Part shown: positions 8,689 to 18,239 of the stretch, one piece after another
Layout: every line of letters begins with the position of its first letter
Position numbering within the stretch: position 1 is the stretch's first letter
Assembly (NCBI GenBank): GCA_023389575.1
Contig: JAEWEG010000086.1
Coordinates: forward strand, 1 to 44,862
Length of the DNA stretch: 44,862 nucleotides
Source: Chloroflexota bacterium
GTDB taxonomy: Bacteria > Chloroflexota > Chloroflexia > Thermomicrobiales > UBA6265
Direction: 5' to 3'
The notes under the pieces: model-generated
What the model was told of the DNA's origin: nothing
Database searches by the model: none
What the model saw: only the letters and a program-made list of their open reading frames with translations
Translations under genes and position numbers: made by a program

Positions 8689-10308
8689 TTGGCCGAAAAC
8701 CCGTCCACCATCGCAATGCCCGGCGAGTCACCCGCGCCGCCCGCTTCCCCCGTCGAGCACGTCCAGCGAACCGGGTCCCTCATCCTCTCCCAAATCACCG
8801 AAAAGCGATTCATCACCCTGCTGCTAGTGCTCTTCATCGCCAAGGGCGTCATCATCACGTTCGCGCACGCGCCCTATTCGGGGCACGACGAGGTAGCTCA
8901 CTACGCCTACCTGCGCATGGTGGCGGAAGAGACCAGGATTCCGGAGCTGCCCGACCTGGAGGCCTGGAGGGCGACTTACGCGGAACAAGGCACCTACAGC
9001 CACGACCAGATGCCGGAGGAGTTCTGGCAATACTGCCGCCGGACCACGATCGACTGGAGCCCGGGCTGCGGCGACTACGAGCGGGCCATCTACGCGATGT
9101 CGCTGGCGGGCGAGTTCTATCCCACCGGCTGGATTTACACGGCGAACCACCCTCCACTGTATTACCTGCTGATGACGCCGCTCTACTGGCTGACCGACGG
9201 CCTGTCGATCGAGACCCAGCTGTACATCTTCCGGCTGGCGGCGATTCCGTTCGGCCTGGCGACCGTGGTGCTGGCCTGGCTGACGACCCGCACGCTGTTC
9301 CCGCGGGAGCGGTTCCTGGTGCTGCTGGTGCCGGCGGTCGTCGCCTTCCAGCCGCAGGTGTCGTACGAGTCGGCGATGCTGAACAACGACATCCTGGCAA
9401 TCGCGTTCACCAGCGCCGTCATCTTCCTCATCGCCCGGGGGCTGAAGCACAGGTTTCCACCCGGGACGGTGGCCCTGATCGGTCTCTTCTACGGACTGGC
9501 CGTGCTGTCGAAGAACACCTCGCTCACGGCGGGAGCGATCATCGCCTTCGCGATGATCCTGGGCATCGGCGTGCGCCGATGGCGGGAGTGGGTGGTCAAG
9601 GGCGCGTTGGCGGCCGGGGTCGCGGCGATGATGATCTGGCCGTGGTACGTGTACATGTACCGCACCTATGGCGACTTTACCGGGCTCAAGCGGATCAGGG
9701 AACTTCAATACTGGAACTACGGGGATGACCAGCGGCCGACAATCTGGGCTCAACTGGAGAGCCAGCGGTTCCTGTGGTGGCGCTGGCGGGAAACCTGGGG
9801 CGAGTTCGGCTGGCGGCTGATTCCGCTTTCCACCGAGCTGCTGCGCGGCATCTTCTGGGTCTGCCTGCTGGCGGCGGTCGGCATCGCCGTCTGGGCGGTG
9901 CGATTGCTGCTTACCCAACGCGCCATGCTGGAGGATGAAATCGACGGTTCCTCCGGCACCGGTTCCACGGCCGGTGTGGACTCCGTTTGGCTGCTGGAGC
10001 GCTGGCAGGTGGTGGGCGTGCTGACCATGGGCGTGGCCTGCATCCTGGCGTACTTCGCCATCCTGCAATTCGGCACCACCTTCTCGCTCACGCAGGCGCG
10101 GTATTATTTCCCGGCGATCGTGCCCGCCGCGTTGCTGTTCGCGATAGGGTGGCGCGCATTGTTGCCACGACGCTGGCTGGTTCCCGGGCAGGCGATCCTG
10201 TTCGTTGGGCTGGTGATGTTGAACGTGATCATTTACAGCGCCTACGTGCTCCCATACTGGGGCTCGGTCAGCGTTGAGTTTCCTGGGGTCCCCGAGTTCT
10301 ACCGCTAG
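8689..10308 (+). CDS. DUF2142-like multi-pass membrane protein, copy 1
   Basis: 539 aa starting at TTG, with AGGGG nine bases upstream; the next ATG (8716) has no ribosome site. About ten hydrophobic segments are visible. Conserved sites are GHDEVAHYAY at residues 65-74, just after the first membrane helix, and NHPPLYYL at 153-160. The acidic loop after TM1 and the HPPLYY motif are typical of GT-C-fold and DUF2142-type membrane glycosyltransferase-like proteins, which use polyprenyl-phosphate sugars. The substrate cannot be told. The gene downstream is a clear paralog separated by eight bases. There is no glycan-synthesis gene nearby to narrow the role. Confidence 0.75.
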   Translation: MAENPSTIAMPGESPAPPASPVEHVQRTGSLILSQITEKRFITLLLVLFIAKGVIITFAHAPYSGHDEVAHYAYLRMVAEETRIPELPDLEAWRATYAEQGTYSHDQMPEEFWQYCRRTTIDWSPGCGDYERAIYAMSLAGEFYPTGWIYTANHPPLYYLLMTPLYWLTDGLSIETQLYIFRLAAIPFGLATVVLAWLTTRTLFPRERFLVLLVPAVVAFQPQVSYESAMLNNDILAIAFTSAVIFLIARGLKHRFPPGTVALIGLFYGLAVLSKNTSLTAGAIIAFAMILGIGVRRWREWVVKGALAAGVAAMMIWPWYVYMYRTYGDFTGLKRIRELQYWNYGDDQRPTIWAQLESQRFLWWRWRETWGEFGWRLIPLSTELLRGIFWVCLLAAVGIAVWAVRLLLTQRAMLEDEIDGSSGTGSTAGVDSVWLLERWQVVGVLTMGVACILAYFAILQFGTTFSLTQARYYFPAIVPAALLFAIGWRALLPRRWLVPGQAILFVGLVMLNVIIYSAYVLPYWGSVSVEFPGVPEFYR

Positions 10309-10316
10309 GCTACAAG

Positions 10317-11861
10317 GTGGGAAAACGCCGATTTCGCCTGAAACCGGAACGAATCGATAGCGTCTTCTTCGCTATCCTGCTCGCCCTCTTCATCGCCAAG
10401 GGCGTCATCGTCACCTTCGCCCACACCCCGTTCTCCGGACACGACGAGGTCATGCACTACGCCTACCTCGAATACGTGGCGACGGAACATCGCTTGCCGG
10501 TGATTCCGGTGCTGAGCGAGTGGCAGGAGGCCGACGCCGACGGCCAGGTGTTGCCGTACGACCGCCCGAACGCCGAGTTGTGGCCCTACTGCCGGTTCAC
10601 GACCGGCGACTGGAATGTCGGCTGCGGGAGCCGGGAGACACCGGTCTGGAAGGTGTTCTGGCCCCCGGAAAACGAGAACTATCTCCATGGCTGGATCTAC
10701 ACCGCCAACCACCCTCCGCTCTACTACCTGTACCTCACGCCCCTCTACTGGCTGATGGACGACGCCTCGCTGGAAACGCAACTCCACGCATTCCGGCTGG
10801 CGACGTTGCCGTTCGGCGTCCTCACCGTGGTGATGGCATGGCTCACGGCGCGGACGCTGTTCCCGCGCGAGCGGTTCCTGGCGCTGATGGTGCCGGCCTT
10901 TGTCGCCTTCCAGCCGCAAATCTCGTACGAAGCGGTGATGCTGAACAACGACGCCGCCGCGATCGGCTTCACCAGCGTCGCGATCTACCTGCTGGTGCGC
11001 GGCCTGAAATCGGGCTTCCCCTGGGGGAACGTGGCGCTGACCGGGTTCTTCTTCGGGCTGGCGGTGCTGTCCAAGAACACGAGCATAACGATCGGGCTCT
11101 CCATCGCCGCCGCGATGATCCTCGGCCTGGGTGTGCGGAACATTCGCGCGTGGCTGCCGAAGGGGGCGCTGGCGGCGGGCGTGGCCGGGCTGCTGGTATG
11201 GCCGTGGTTCACCTACATGTACCGCACCTACGGTGACTTCACCGCGCTGGGACGGGTGAGCACGCTCCAGTACTGGAACTATTACAGCAATGAGCGCCCG
11301 ACGATCTGGGATCAGGCGAGCGACCGCTGGTTCGCCTGGTGGCGCTGGCGGGAAACCTGGGGCGAGTTCGGCTGGCGGCTGATCCCGATTGGCGAGCAGG
11401 ACAACTGGCTCATCCTCAGGCTGCTGCTGTGGGCCACCATGATCGGCACGGTGGGTATCGCGGTGTGGGCGGTGCGTTTGTACCTCATGTCCCGGCAGCG
11501 GGATGAAGACACACCCGCGCCCGGTCCTGATGGATCGCTGTTCCGGAGTCACCGCTGGCAGGTGGCGGGCGTGCTGACCATGGGGATCACCTGCATCGTC
11601 AGTTACCTGGCCATCCTCCAGTTCGGCGTGTCGTTCTCGCTCACGCAGGCGCGCTACTACTTCCCGGCGATCATCCCGGCGGCGCTGCTGCTGATGATCG
11701 GGTTCCGCGCGATCACGCCGGCGCGCTGGCTGCGACCCGCCGAGGTTGGACTGTTCATGGGCATGGTGGTGCTGAACGTCGTCATCTACACGGCGTTCGT
11801 GGTGCCGTACTGGGAAACGGCCAACAAGGTCTACCGCGACATCGATCCGCTGTTCCGGTGA
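10317..11861 (+). CDS. DUF2142-like multi-pass membrane protein, copy 2
   Basis: 514 aa from a GTG eight bases after the stop of copy 1. The ribosome site is weak, so translation is probably coupled. It repeats the architecture of copy 1: GHDEVMHYAY at residues 41-50, an NHPPLYYL motif, LFPRERFL and a WWRWRETWGEFGWRLIP block. It lacks the first 25 or so residues of copy 1 and differs most in the first extracytoplasmic loop (residues 55-110) and in the cytoplasmic loop near residue 400. A 47-base stretch (11337-11383) is identical to 9775-9821 in copy 1. That points to tandem duplication with recent origin or gene conversion. The enzymatic role is inferred only from the GT-C-like motifs. Confidence 0.75.
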   Translation: MGKRRFRLKPERIDSVFFAILLALFIAKGVIVTFAHTPFSGHDEVMHYAYLEYVATEHRLPVIPVLSEWQEADADGQVLPYDRPNAELWPYCRFTTGDWNVGCGSRETPVWKVFWPPENENYLHGWIYTANHPPLYYLYLTPLYWLMDDASLETQLHAFRLATLPFGVLTVVMAWLTARTLFPRERFLALMVPAFVAFQPQISYEAVMLNNDAAAIGFTSVAIYLLVRGLKSGFPWGNVALTGFFFGLAVLSKNTSITIGLSIAAAMILGLGVRNIRAWLPKGALAAGVAGLLVWPWFTYMYRTYGDFTALGRVSTLQYWNYYSNERPTIWDQASDRWFAWWRWRETWGEFGWRLIPIGEQDNWLILRLLLWATMIGTVGIAVWAVRLYLMSRQRDEDTPAPGPDGSLFRSHRWQVAGVLTMGITCIVSYLAILQFGVSFSLTQARYYFPAIIPAALLLMIGFRAITPARWLRPAEVGLFMGMVVLNVVIYTAFVVPYWETANKVYRDIDPLFR

Positions 11862-11898
11862 GCGTGGCGTCCAGGACGCTAGCTCAGGAGGAAGGGGC

Positions 11899-12054
11899 AT
11901 GCACTGGCAGGATCTCGTCGGGGCACGGTACGTCGAAGGGAAGGGCATACACGATCGGAGTTCGCGGGAGAAAAAGCGCTTGGATGGCCGATCGTTAGCC
12001 CTTCCGTACTGGTGGTCCATGACGCGCCTGACGAGACCAGTAGGGAAGCCCTAG
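11899..12054 (+). CDS. Possible small protein, 51 aa, unknown
   Basis: An ATG at 11899 is preceded by AGGAGGAAGGGG, an unusually strong Shine-Dalgarno sequence. The 51-residue product is basic and polar, begins MHWQDLVGARYVEGKG and has no membrane segment or recognisable domain. It ends just where an inverted repeat begins (12054-12061). It could be a real small gene, a leader of thyX or a decayed gene end. Only the ribosome site supports it. Confidence 0.3.
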   Translation: MHWQDLVGARYVEGKGIHDRSSREKKRLDGRSLALPYWWSMTRLTRPVGKP

Positions 12055-12178
12055 GCAACCATCAGGGGAAGCCGCACCATCCGCGGTCTGGTTGCCGTAT
12101 GGGGTTCCCCACCATGCACGGTCTGAACGTGGAAGCCATGGATGCGTTTTGCAGTGCGTTCATGTACAATTGCGCCAA

Positions 12179-12190
12179 GTGTACGTACAC
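12179..12190. promoter_or_regulatory. Palindrome GTGTACGTACAC upstream of thyX
   Basis: A perfect 12-bp palindrome nine bases downstream of a TACAAT box (12165-12170) and 50 bases before the thyX start. This is where a repressor operator overlapping the transcription start would lie. The binding protein is unknown. Confidence 0.35.
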
Positions 12191-12240
12191 AACGTGCGGA
12201 CGAGTTCATCCTGACTGCTGAAAGAATCGGAAAGATACCC

Positions 12241-13191
12241 ATGGTCATCGCGGACGCATCCATCCCCACCACACAGGACTCACCGATGGTCGAACGTGTC
12301 TCCGTGCCGGAACTCGACGCCATCCTCGGGCAACCGTTCAAGGTGCTCGACGATGGGTTCGTGCGGGTCGTCGATTACATGGGCAGCGATTCCTCCATCG
12401 TGCAGGCCGCCCGCGTCTCCTACGGGACGGGCACCAAGCGCGTGCGCGAGGACAAGGCGCTCATTCGCTACCTGCTGCGGCATGCCCACACCACGCCGTT
12501 CGAGATGTGCGACATCAAGTTCCACGTCCGCGTGCCGATGGACATCTGGCGCCAGTGGATTCGCCATCGCACCGCTTCGGTCAACGAGTACTCCACCCGC
12601 TACTCGGTCGCGATCGACAGCGCCCAGAAAACCGCCGCCGATGAATGGCGCCTGCAGTCCGCCGGCAACCGCCAGGGCAGCGAAGGCAGCCTGGACACGG
12701 ACGCGGGCACGATCCTCACCGCCCGCGAGGCCGAACTGCACGAACTCACCCGCGAGGTCTACGACCAGCGATTGGAAATGGGTGTCGCCCGCGAGCAGGC
12801 CCGCAAGGACCTTCCGCTTTCGACTTACACCGAGGCCTACTGGAAGACCAACCTCCACAACCTGCTGCACTTCCTGGCGCTACGCATGGATAGCCACGCG
12901 CAATACGAAATCCGCGAGTTCGCCCGCACCATCGGCGAGGAGATCGTCGCCAAGTGGTGCCCGGTTGCCTGGGAAGCGTTCATGGACTACCAGGTGAACA
13001 CGACCCGTTTCAGCGAGGCGGAACTGGCGATCATTACCGCGCTCATCGCTGGAAACGAAGCGGGCGCCGTTGGCGCGGCCCGCGAATTCGGCCTCATCAC
13101 GACGAAGAAGGACGGCACGGAGCGAATCGGGCGCGAAGCGCTTGAGCTCGAACCGAAGCTGACGCGCCTTGGCCTGACAATTCCCTGGTAA
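12241..13191 (+). CDS. thyX: FAD-dependent thymidylate synthase ThyX
   Basis: 316 aa from the ATG at 12241, preceded by GGAAAG. An alternative ATG at 12286 has AGGA nine bases upstream and would remove 15 non-conserved residues. ThyX makes dTMP from dUMP using methylenetetrahydrofolate as carbon donor and NADPH through FAD. The ThyX signature RHRxxSxNExSxR is complete at residues 108-120 (RHRTASVNEYSTR). The flanking blocks also fit: VDYMGSDSSIVQAARVS, the HTTPFE motif near residues 83-88, and a late NLLHFLALRMDSHAQYEIR block. It is a single-gene unit closed by a strong hairpin at 13221-13263. A classical ThyA is not present in the window. Confidence 0.96.
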   Translation: MVIADASIPTTQDSPMVERVSVPELDAILGQPFKVLDDGFVRVVDYMGSDSSIVQAARVSYGTGTKRVREDKALIRYLLRHAHTTPFEMCDIKFHVRVPMDIWRQWIRHRTASVNEYSTRYSVAIDSAQKTAADEWRLQSAGNRQGSEGSLDTDAGTILTAREAELHELTREVYDQRLEMGVAREQARKDLPLSTYTEAYWKTNLHNLLHFLALRMDSHAQYEIREFARTIGEEIVAKWCPVAWEAFMDYQVNTTRFSEAELAIITALIAGNEAGAVGAAREFGLITTKKDGTERIGREALELEPKLTRLGLTIPW

Positions 13192-13220
13192 GGGTGGTCC
13201 CTGGGGAGGGAACCGCACGG

Positions 13221-13263
13221 CACGAGAGCCGGGGAGCGCAAAGCATGCTTCCCGGCTCTCGTG
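13221..13263 (+). terminator. Hairpin terminator after thyX
   Basis: Arms 13221-13237 and 13247-13263 pair over 17 positions, with one G-U pair and a 9-base loop. A weak T-rich tract (TGTTCGTTTG) follows. It lies 30 bases after the thyX stop and may also serve as a roadblock for the opposite strand. Confidence 0.75.
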
Positions 13264-13316
13264 TGTTCGTTTGAGGGCCAATCGCCGCGCATGACAGGCC
13301 ATTCCATGCCCGCACC

Positions 13317-13357
13317 GAGGGTGTCGACCCTTGGCCTCGCGCCGGGTCGACACCCTC
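13317..13357. repeat. 14-bp perfect inverted repeat (GAGGGTGTCGACCC arms)
   Basis: Arms 13317-13330 and 13344-13357 are exact reverse complements around a 13-base spacer. The right arm is also the start of the dispersed repeat R1. Confidence 0.7.
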
Positions 13358-13410
13358 CGTTCGCGCATGCCAACCATCTCGTTGCTCCGGGGATCGACCC
13401 CTACGAAGCG
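13344..13410 (+). repeat. Dispersed intergenic repeat R1, copy A
   Basis: About 67 bases that reappear, reverse-complemented, at 31379-31446. Both ends match strongly (GGGTCGACACCCTC, then TTCGCG-ATGCCAA, and GGGGATCGACCCCTACGAAG), with a more variable centre. It lies between convergent transcription units and is non-coding as far as I can tell. Confidence 0.65.
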
Positions 13411-13444
13411 AATCGTGGCGCGCCGATGGCCAAATCGCCGCGTC

Positions 13445-14167
13445 CTAGCCGCCGGATCGACAAGCCTCGAGCGAACGACGTTGTTTGCCATCGCCGTCGA
13501 AGTTGGCTGGGTCGAGCCAGGCTTCGAAGCCACGCTTGATGGCCGGCCAGTCGTCGTCGGTCATCGCGAACCAGGCGGTATCGCGATTCCGGCCCTTCAC
13601 CACGGAATGCTTGCGGAAGGTGCCTTCATACGTGAAGCCGAACCGCTCGGCCGCCCGCCGCGACGGCATGTTCAGGTCGTTGCACTTCCACTCGAAGCGC
13701 CGGTAGCCCAACTTCGTCATGACATAATCCGCAAAAAGATAGATCGCCTCGGTGGCGGCGGTCGTTCGCCGCAGGGCCGGTCCAAACCAGATGTGCCCGA
13801 CCTCGGCGACGCCGTTGGCGGCATCGATCCGCATCAGGGACGCCACCCCTTCCGCGCGGCCCGTTCGAAGGTCGACCGCAGCGAAGAAGAGGGGATCGGA
13901 CGAGGCGGCATTGGCGACCAGGTAGCTGTCGAAGACCGCGCGGTCGGTATAAGGCCCGTAGGGCAGATAGTCCCAGAAGGCTGGAACGGCGTTGGCGGCC
14001 TGGGCGGCATTCCACAGGTCATCGCCGTGCCGGTCGGTATCGAGCGGTTCGAGGCGGACCGTGCGCCCGGTCAGCGTGACCCATTCTGGAAAGGGGCGTG
14101 CGGTCCAACCCTCGACGATGTCCCCAACCGGGGAGCCTGCTGCCTGCATCCTGTCCTGTTCTCCCAT
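13445..14167 (-). CDS. RimJ/RimL-type GNAT N-acetyltransferase
   Basis: 240 aa. The ATG at 14167 is one base after the stop of the upstream acetyltransferase gene, so I take this coupled start over an in-frame ATG at 14212. The sequence follows the Acetyltransf_3 pattern: an LTGRTVRLEPLD opening near residue 32, GVASLMRIDAANGVAEVGHIWFGP strands, and a late YRRFEWKCNDLNMPSRRAAERFGF block where related RimJ/L proteins bind acetyl-CoA and the acceptor N-terminus. Length matches small-molecule or ribosomal-protein-like acetyltransferases of this group; the substrate is unknown. It forms a two-gene operon with the GNAT gene at 14169-14609. Confidence 0.88.
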   Translation of the reverse strand: MGEQDRMQAAGSPVGDIVEGWTARPFPEWVTLTGRTVRLEPLDTDRHGDDLWNAAQAANAVPAFWDYLPYGPYTDRAVFDSYLVANAASSDPLFFAAVDLRTGRAEGVASLMRIDAANGVAEVGHIWFGPALRRTTAATEAIYLFADYVMTKLGYRRFEWKCNDLNMPSRRAAERFGFTYEGTFRKHSVVKGRNRDTAWFAMTDDDWPAIKRGFEAWLDPANFDGDGKQRRSLEACRSGG

Positions 14168-14168
14168 G

Positions 14169-14609
14169 TCAGAGCGCGACCCGGTAGCGGACGAAGCCGT
14201 CAGCGGGTGCATACGTGTCGTACAGTCGCCTGGCGGTGGCGTTATCTTCCTTCGTCATCCAGTAGACCCGGCTCCAGTTCTCCTGGCGACCGATCTCGAT
14301 GCAGCGGTCGATCAGCGCGCGGCCAATTCCGCCTCCACGCGCCCCGGGCCGCACGAACAAGTCGTGGAGCAGACCGGCGGGCCGGTCGGACCAGGTGAAG
14401 TCGTGGACCACCACCGTGGCGAAGCCCACGACCGCGCCCTCCACCTCGGCGACCAGTCCGATCCAGAACGGATCGTCGCCAACGAGCCTACTCCAGGTGT
14501 TCGCGGTGATCGCTTCCGGCAGCGATGTCTCGTAGAAGTCGAGGTACCCCGCCCATAACTCGCGCCACACGGCTTCATCGTCTGGCTGGATGCTCCGGAT
14601 CGTCGTCAT
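14169..14609 (-). CDS. GNAT N-acetyltransferase
   Basis: 146 aa, full length for a single GNAT domain. AAGGAG lies about eleven bases before the ATG. The acetyl-CoA pyrophosphate-binding loop is clear: FVRPGARGGGIGRALID near residues 85-101 (consensus R/Q-x-x-G-x-G/A). It starts with TTIRSIQPDDEAVW, as GNATs typically do, and ends with an NATARRLYD motif. The substrate is unknown. It is the first gene of the two-gene acetyltransferase operon. Confidence 0.9.
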   Translation of the reverse strand: MTTIRSIQPDDEAVWRELWAGYLDFYETSLPEAITANTWSRLVGDDPFWIGLVAEVEGAVVGFATVVVHDFTWSDRPAGLLHDLFVRPGARGGGIGRALIDRCIEIGRQENWSRVYWMTKEDNATARRLYDTYAPADGFVRYRVAL

Positions 14610-14675
14610 CGGCGGCTACGCTCCTTGTCCTGGCTCCCAATCGGCATGAATTCCGATCATACAACCCACGCCGGC

Positions 14676-17213
14676 CTACACGTCGGCCAGCGCCACCACC
14701 GGGTCGGAGCGGACCGCCCTTCGCGCGGGAAGCACCGATGCAACGAGACCGCAGGCGATGGCGGTAACGATGATCGCGCTGATCTGGCCCGGCGGCAATG
14801 ACAACGATACGGGCATCACATCGCCGATCACGGTCAGCGCGCCAATCCAGCCGAAGGCGATTCCCAACACCGTGCCCACCACGCAACTGATGAGCGCCAG
14901 CAGGAGCCCTTCGATGGCGAGACTCAGGCGCAACTGGCGACGAGTGAACCCAAGCGCGCGAAGCAACGCCGACTCCCGGGTGCGCTCGATGACCGAGAGG
15001 GTAAGCGTGTTGCTGACGCCGACGATGGAGATCAGCACCGCCACCGCGAGCAGGGCGGTGACCACGAGCAGCATCGTATCCAGCGCGCTTTCGAGGGTAT
15101 CCCGGTAATCGCTGGTGGTGAGGACATCGATCGTGACGCCAGCCTCGTCGGCCTGGGTGTAGATCGCATCGGTCACGGCGTCGGCATCGGCGGAGTCGTC
15201 CACCCGGAGCCACAGCTCGGTGAGAAGTCGTTCGCCCGGAATCGTCGACACATCGGCGGGGGAAACCAGCGGGCTGTCGAAGTACAGGCTTTCCGCGGCA
15301 AGGAGGGTATGCGTCACCCCTCCCGCCTCCAGCTCCACTCGATCGCCCGGCTCGGCGCCAGTGAGGCCCACCGCCCAGTCCGGGAGCACGATCGTGCCCG
15401 GCTCCAGGTCAAGACCGGAGGTATCGCCCCGCCAGACGGCATTGAGGACGTCCGGGTCCGCGATGCGCAGGTAGACGCCGACCTGCTCGCCTTCACCGCT
15501 CTGGTTCGTGAGGGTCACGTCAAGTCGCTCAACGCTCACCACGGCGATGATGCCCTCGATTGTCATGAGATCGCCAGCCATGCCCCGGAACCCGGTCTGC
15601 TGGCTCTCGTCCATCAGGGTGACCTGGAGGTCGAGCGGCACCTGGGCGTCGATGTCCGCCAGCAGCGTCGACTTCAGGGTCGATGCGCCCACCGACATCA
15701 TCGTCACCAGCGTGATGCCAATTACCAGCGCCATGGCCGTTCCGGTGGTACGACGCGGGTTGCGAATGCTGTTGCTGGCCGCGACCCGGGCCGGCACGCC
15801 GCCGATCCGCGAGACCAGCGATCCCAGGAATCGCGCCACCACCGGCACGATCACGGTCGCGCCGATCAGCACCGCGAGAAAACTGACACTGCCGCCGACC
15901 ATGCCGATGGCGATGCCGGGAAGGTAGGAGCCCTGCAGGGACAGGAACACACCGCCAACCAGCAGGAACGCTCCACCGGCGGCCAGCGCCAGGGCGACCA
16001 GAATCCGGAATCCGCCCGGCCGGGGCGACATGTCGACCGGCGCCTGCGAGACGCGCAGCGCCTGAAGTGGATCGATTCGCATGGCCGAGCGCGCCGGAAG
16101 CCAGCCAGCCGCCACGGACACCACCAGGCCAATCAGCAGCGCCACGACGATCGCCATTGGCGAAAGCCCGATGCCGTCAGGAATCGCGTTGCTGTCGAAA
16201 GCCGATTGGGCCACGCGCAACCCGATCTGGGCGACGACGAAGGCGAGCAGGACGGCGGCGATGGAGGCGACGAGACCGGTGATGGCTGTCTCGAAGATCA
16301 CCATCCGGCCAACCTGCCCGGAGGTGGCCCCGGCGCAACGGAACAGCGCGATGTCGCGGGTGCGCTGGGCAATGAGGATGGAGAAGGTATTGGAGACCAC
16401 GATCGCGGCCACGATCAGCGTCAGCACGGCGAAGGCGTTGATCCCCATGATCAGGATGTTCCACTCGGCTTCGCGCTCGGCCATCTCGTGGTCGACCAGC
16501 GCGTCGGCGGTCGTCACGGAGACCGGAATCGACGCTGCCGTCTCGATTGCCGCGGTGACCTCCGGGGCGGAGGCGCTTGGCTCCGTCAGCACGTAGACAC
16601 GGGTGGTCATGAGCCTCCCGTTCCACAGCTCCCACTCCTGGCTGGAAATCAGGGTGTCGAAGCCTTCCGAGCCGAACTGGCCACCGGCCGACCACGTTCC
16701 GACCACCACGAATTCCCGGTCAGCCCAGTCGCCATCCGGATCCGAGGGGTTGGGGAGTTGCAGGGAGACCGTGTCACCGATGTCGACGCGCAGCGATTTC
16801 GCCCGGGCTGAATGGAGTACCACCTCGCCCTCGGTCTCCGGCAACCGGCCCGCGCCGATCTCCAGCGCATCCCGCAGGACATCCGGCCCAGGGAGGGGGG
16901 CGACGATCGCCTCGCCACTTCGCCCGTTGGCGGTGGCGGAGGTCCAGAGTGTGTGGGCGGGTTGCACGTCGGCGACACCATCGACCTCGTTCAACGACGC
17001 AATGTCCGCGCCGGTGAACGGTTGCTCGGTGGAATCCACGGCCAGGTCGATATTGGTGAACTCCGCGCCGATCGTATCGCGAAGTCCCTGTCGCATGGCG
17101 TCCCCGGCGAGCAGGGTGGCGACGAGGAAGGCGACGGACAGCATGATGGCGAGACTTGCGCCCGCCTGTCGGCGCTTGCTTGTGAGGAGATGGAGGATGG
17201 ATGCCCGCAACAT
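14676..17213 (-). CDS. ABC transporter permease, FtsX/MacB family (two FtsX domains)
   Basis: 845 aa. It has the full double layout of large FtsX-type permeases: a membrane helix near residues 18-36, an extracytoplasmic domain to about 245, three helices (255-385), a second half beginning near 400 with two helices, another extracytoplasmic domain, and three final helices near 715-840. The sequence SILIAQRTRDIALFRCAGAT and its repeat VIERTRESALLRALGFT mark the conserved cytoplasmic coupling loops that contact the ATPase. Such systems work as mechanotransducers or exporters of lipoproteins, peptides or drugs rather than importers. It begins three bases after the stop of the ATPase gene. Confidence 0.93.
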   Translation of the reverse strand: MLRASILHLLTSKRRQAGASLAIMLSVAFLVATLLAGDAMRQGLRDTIGAEFTNIDLAVDSTEQPFTGADIASLNEVDGVADVQPAHTLWTSATANGRSGEAIVAPLPGPDVLRDALEIGAGRLPETEGEVVLHSARAKSLRVDIGDTVSLQLPNPSDPDGDWADREFVVVGTWSAGGQFGSEGFDTLISSQEWELWNGRLMTTRVYVLTEPSASAPEVTAAIETAASIPVSVTTADALVDHEMAEREAEWNILIMGINAFAVLTLIVAAIVVSNTFSILIAQRTRDIALFRCAGATSGQVGRMVIFETAITGLVASIAAVLLAFVVAQIGLRVAQSAFDSNAIPDGIGLSPMAIVVALLIGLVVSVAAGWLPARSAMRIDPLQALRVSQAPVDMSPRPGGFRILVALALAAGGAFLLVGGVFLSLQGSYLPGIAIGMVGGSVSFLAVLIGATVIVPVVARFLGSLVSRIGGVPARVAASNSIRNPRRTTGTAMALVIGITLVTMMSVGASTLKSTLLADIDAQVPLDLQVTLMDESQQTGFRGMAGDLMTIEGIIAVVSVERLDVTLTNQSGEGEQVGVYLRIADPDVLNAVWRGDTSGLDLEPGTIVLPDWAVGLTGAEPGDRVELEAGGVTHTLLAAESLYFDSPLVSPADVSTIPGERLLTELWLRVDDSADADAVTDAIYTQADEAGVTIDVLTTSDYRDTLESALDTMLLVVTALLAVAVLISIVGVSNTLTLSVIERTRESALLRALGFTRRQLRLSLAIEGLLLALISCVVGTVLGIAFGWIGALTVIGDVMPVSLSLPPGQISAIIVTAIACGLVASVLPARRAVRSDPVVALADV

Positions 17214-17216
17214 CGA

Positions 17217-17990
<774 letters not shown>

Positions 17991-18037
17991 GCCTTCTTCT
18001 CTCTCCACGCTGTGTGTAGGTCTCCCACGTTCCCCGG

Positions 18038-18070
18038 GGACGCCGCGCGCCACGTTGCGCGGTGGCGTCC
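18038..18070. promoter_or_regulatory. Inverted repeat in the divergent ABC/LuxR region
   Basis: GGACGCC at 18038-18044 pairs with GGCGTCC at 18064-18070, with an inner GCGC/GCGC. It sits between the ATPase start (17990) and the regulator start (18240), so it could be an operator or a 5'-leader hairpin. No clear -35/-10 pair is visible. Confidence 0.3.
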
Positions 18071-18239
18071 TGAGGGGACGGTTCAACAATAGGCACGCGA
18101 TTTCGCGGTTCCCTTGTGAAGATGTGGAGATTCCGTCACGGAGGCGGCACACATGTACGAGAGACTTGGACTTCCGGCCCGATTACTCCTGCCCAACTCA
18201 CCGATGGACAATCGGGGCCTTTTCCATAGGATGGAGGGC

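Larger units (their letters stand above)
11862..12240 (+). other. Intergenic region upstream of thyX with hairpins and a palindrome
   Basis: 379 bases between the DUF2142 pair and thyX. It holds a small ORF with a strong ribosome site (11899-12054) and a perfect 8-bp inverted repeat GGCAACCA/TGGTTGCC at 12054-12061 and 12089-12096. It also has a small TGGGG/CCCCA hairpin just after, a TACAAT -10-like box at 12165-12170 and a perfect 12-bp palindrome at 12179-12190. I do not recognise a known riboswitch here. Confidence 0.5.

Noticed and set aside
7119..9728. 869-codon plus-strand frame
   Set aside because: It overlaps the antisense of the MA-like gene and then an alternative frame of the DUF2142 gene; no domain and biased composition.
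10305..12020. 571-codon minus-strand frame opposite DUF2142 copy 2
   Set aside because: Shadow with His/Arg/Gln-rich repeats; copy 2 on the plus strand has membrane helices and conserved motifs.
12012..12221. Small frame with four cysteines ahead of thyX (CxxCx4Cx6C-like)
   Set aside because: No ribosome site; it runs through the inverted repeat and the promoter-like box. The Cys spacing is probably chance.
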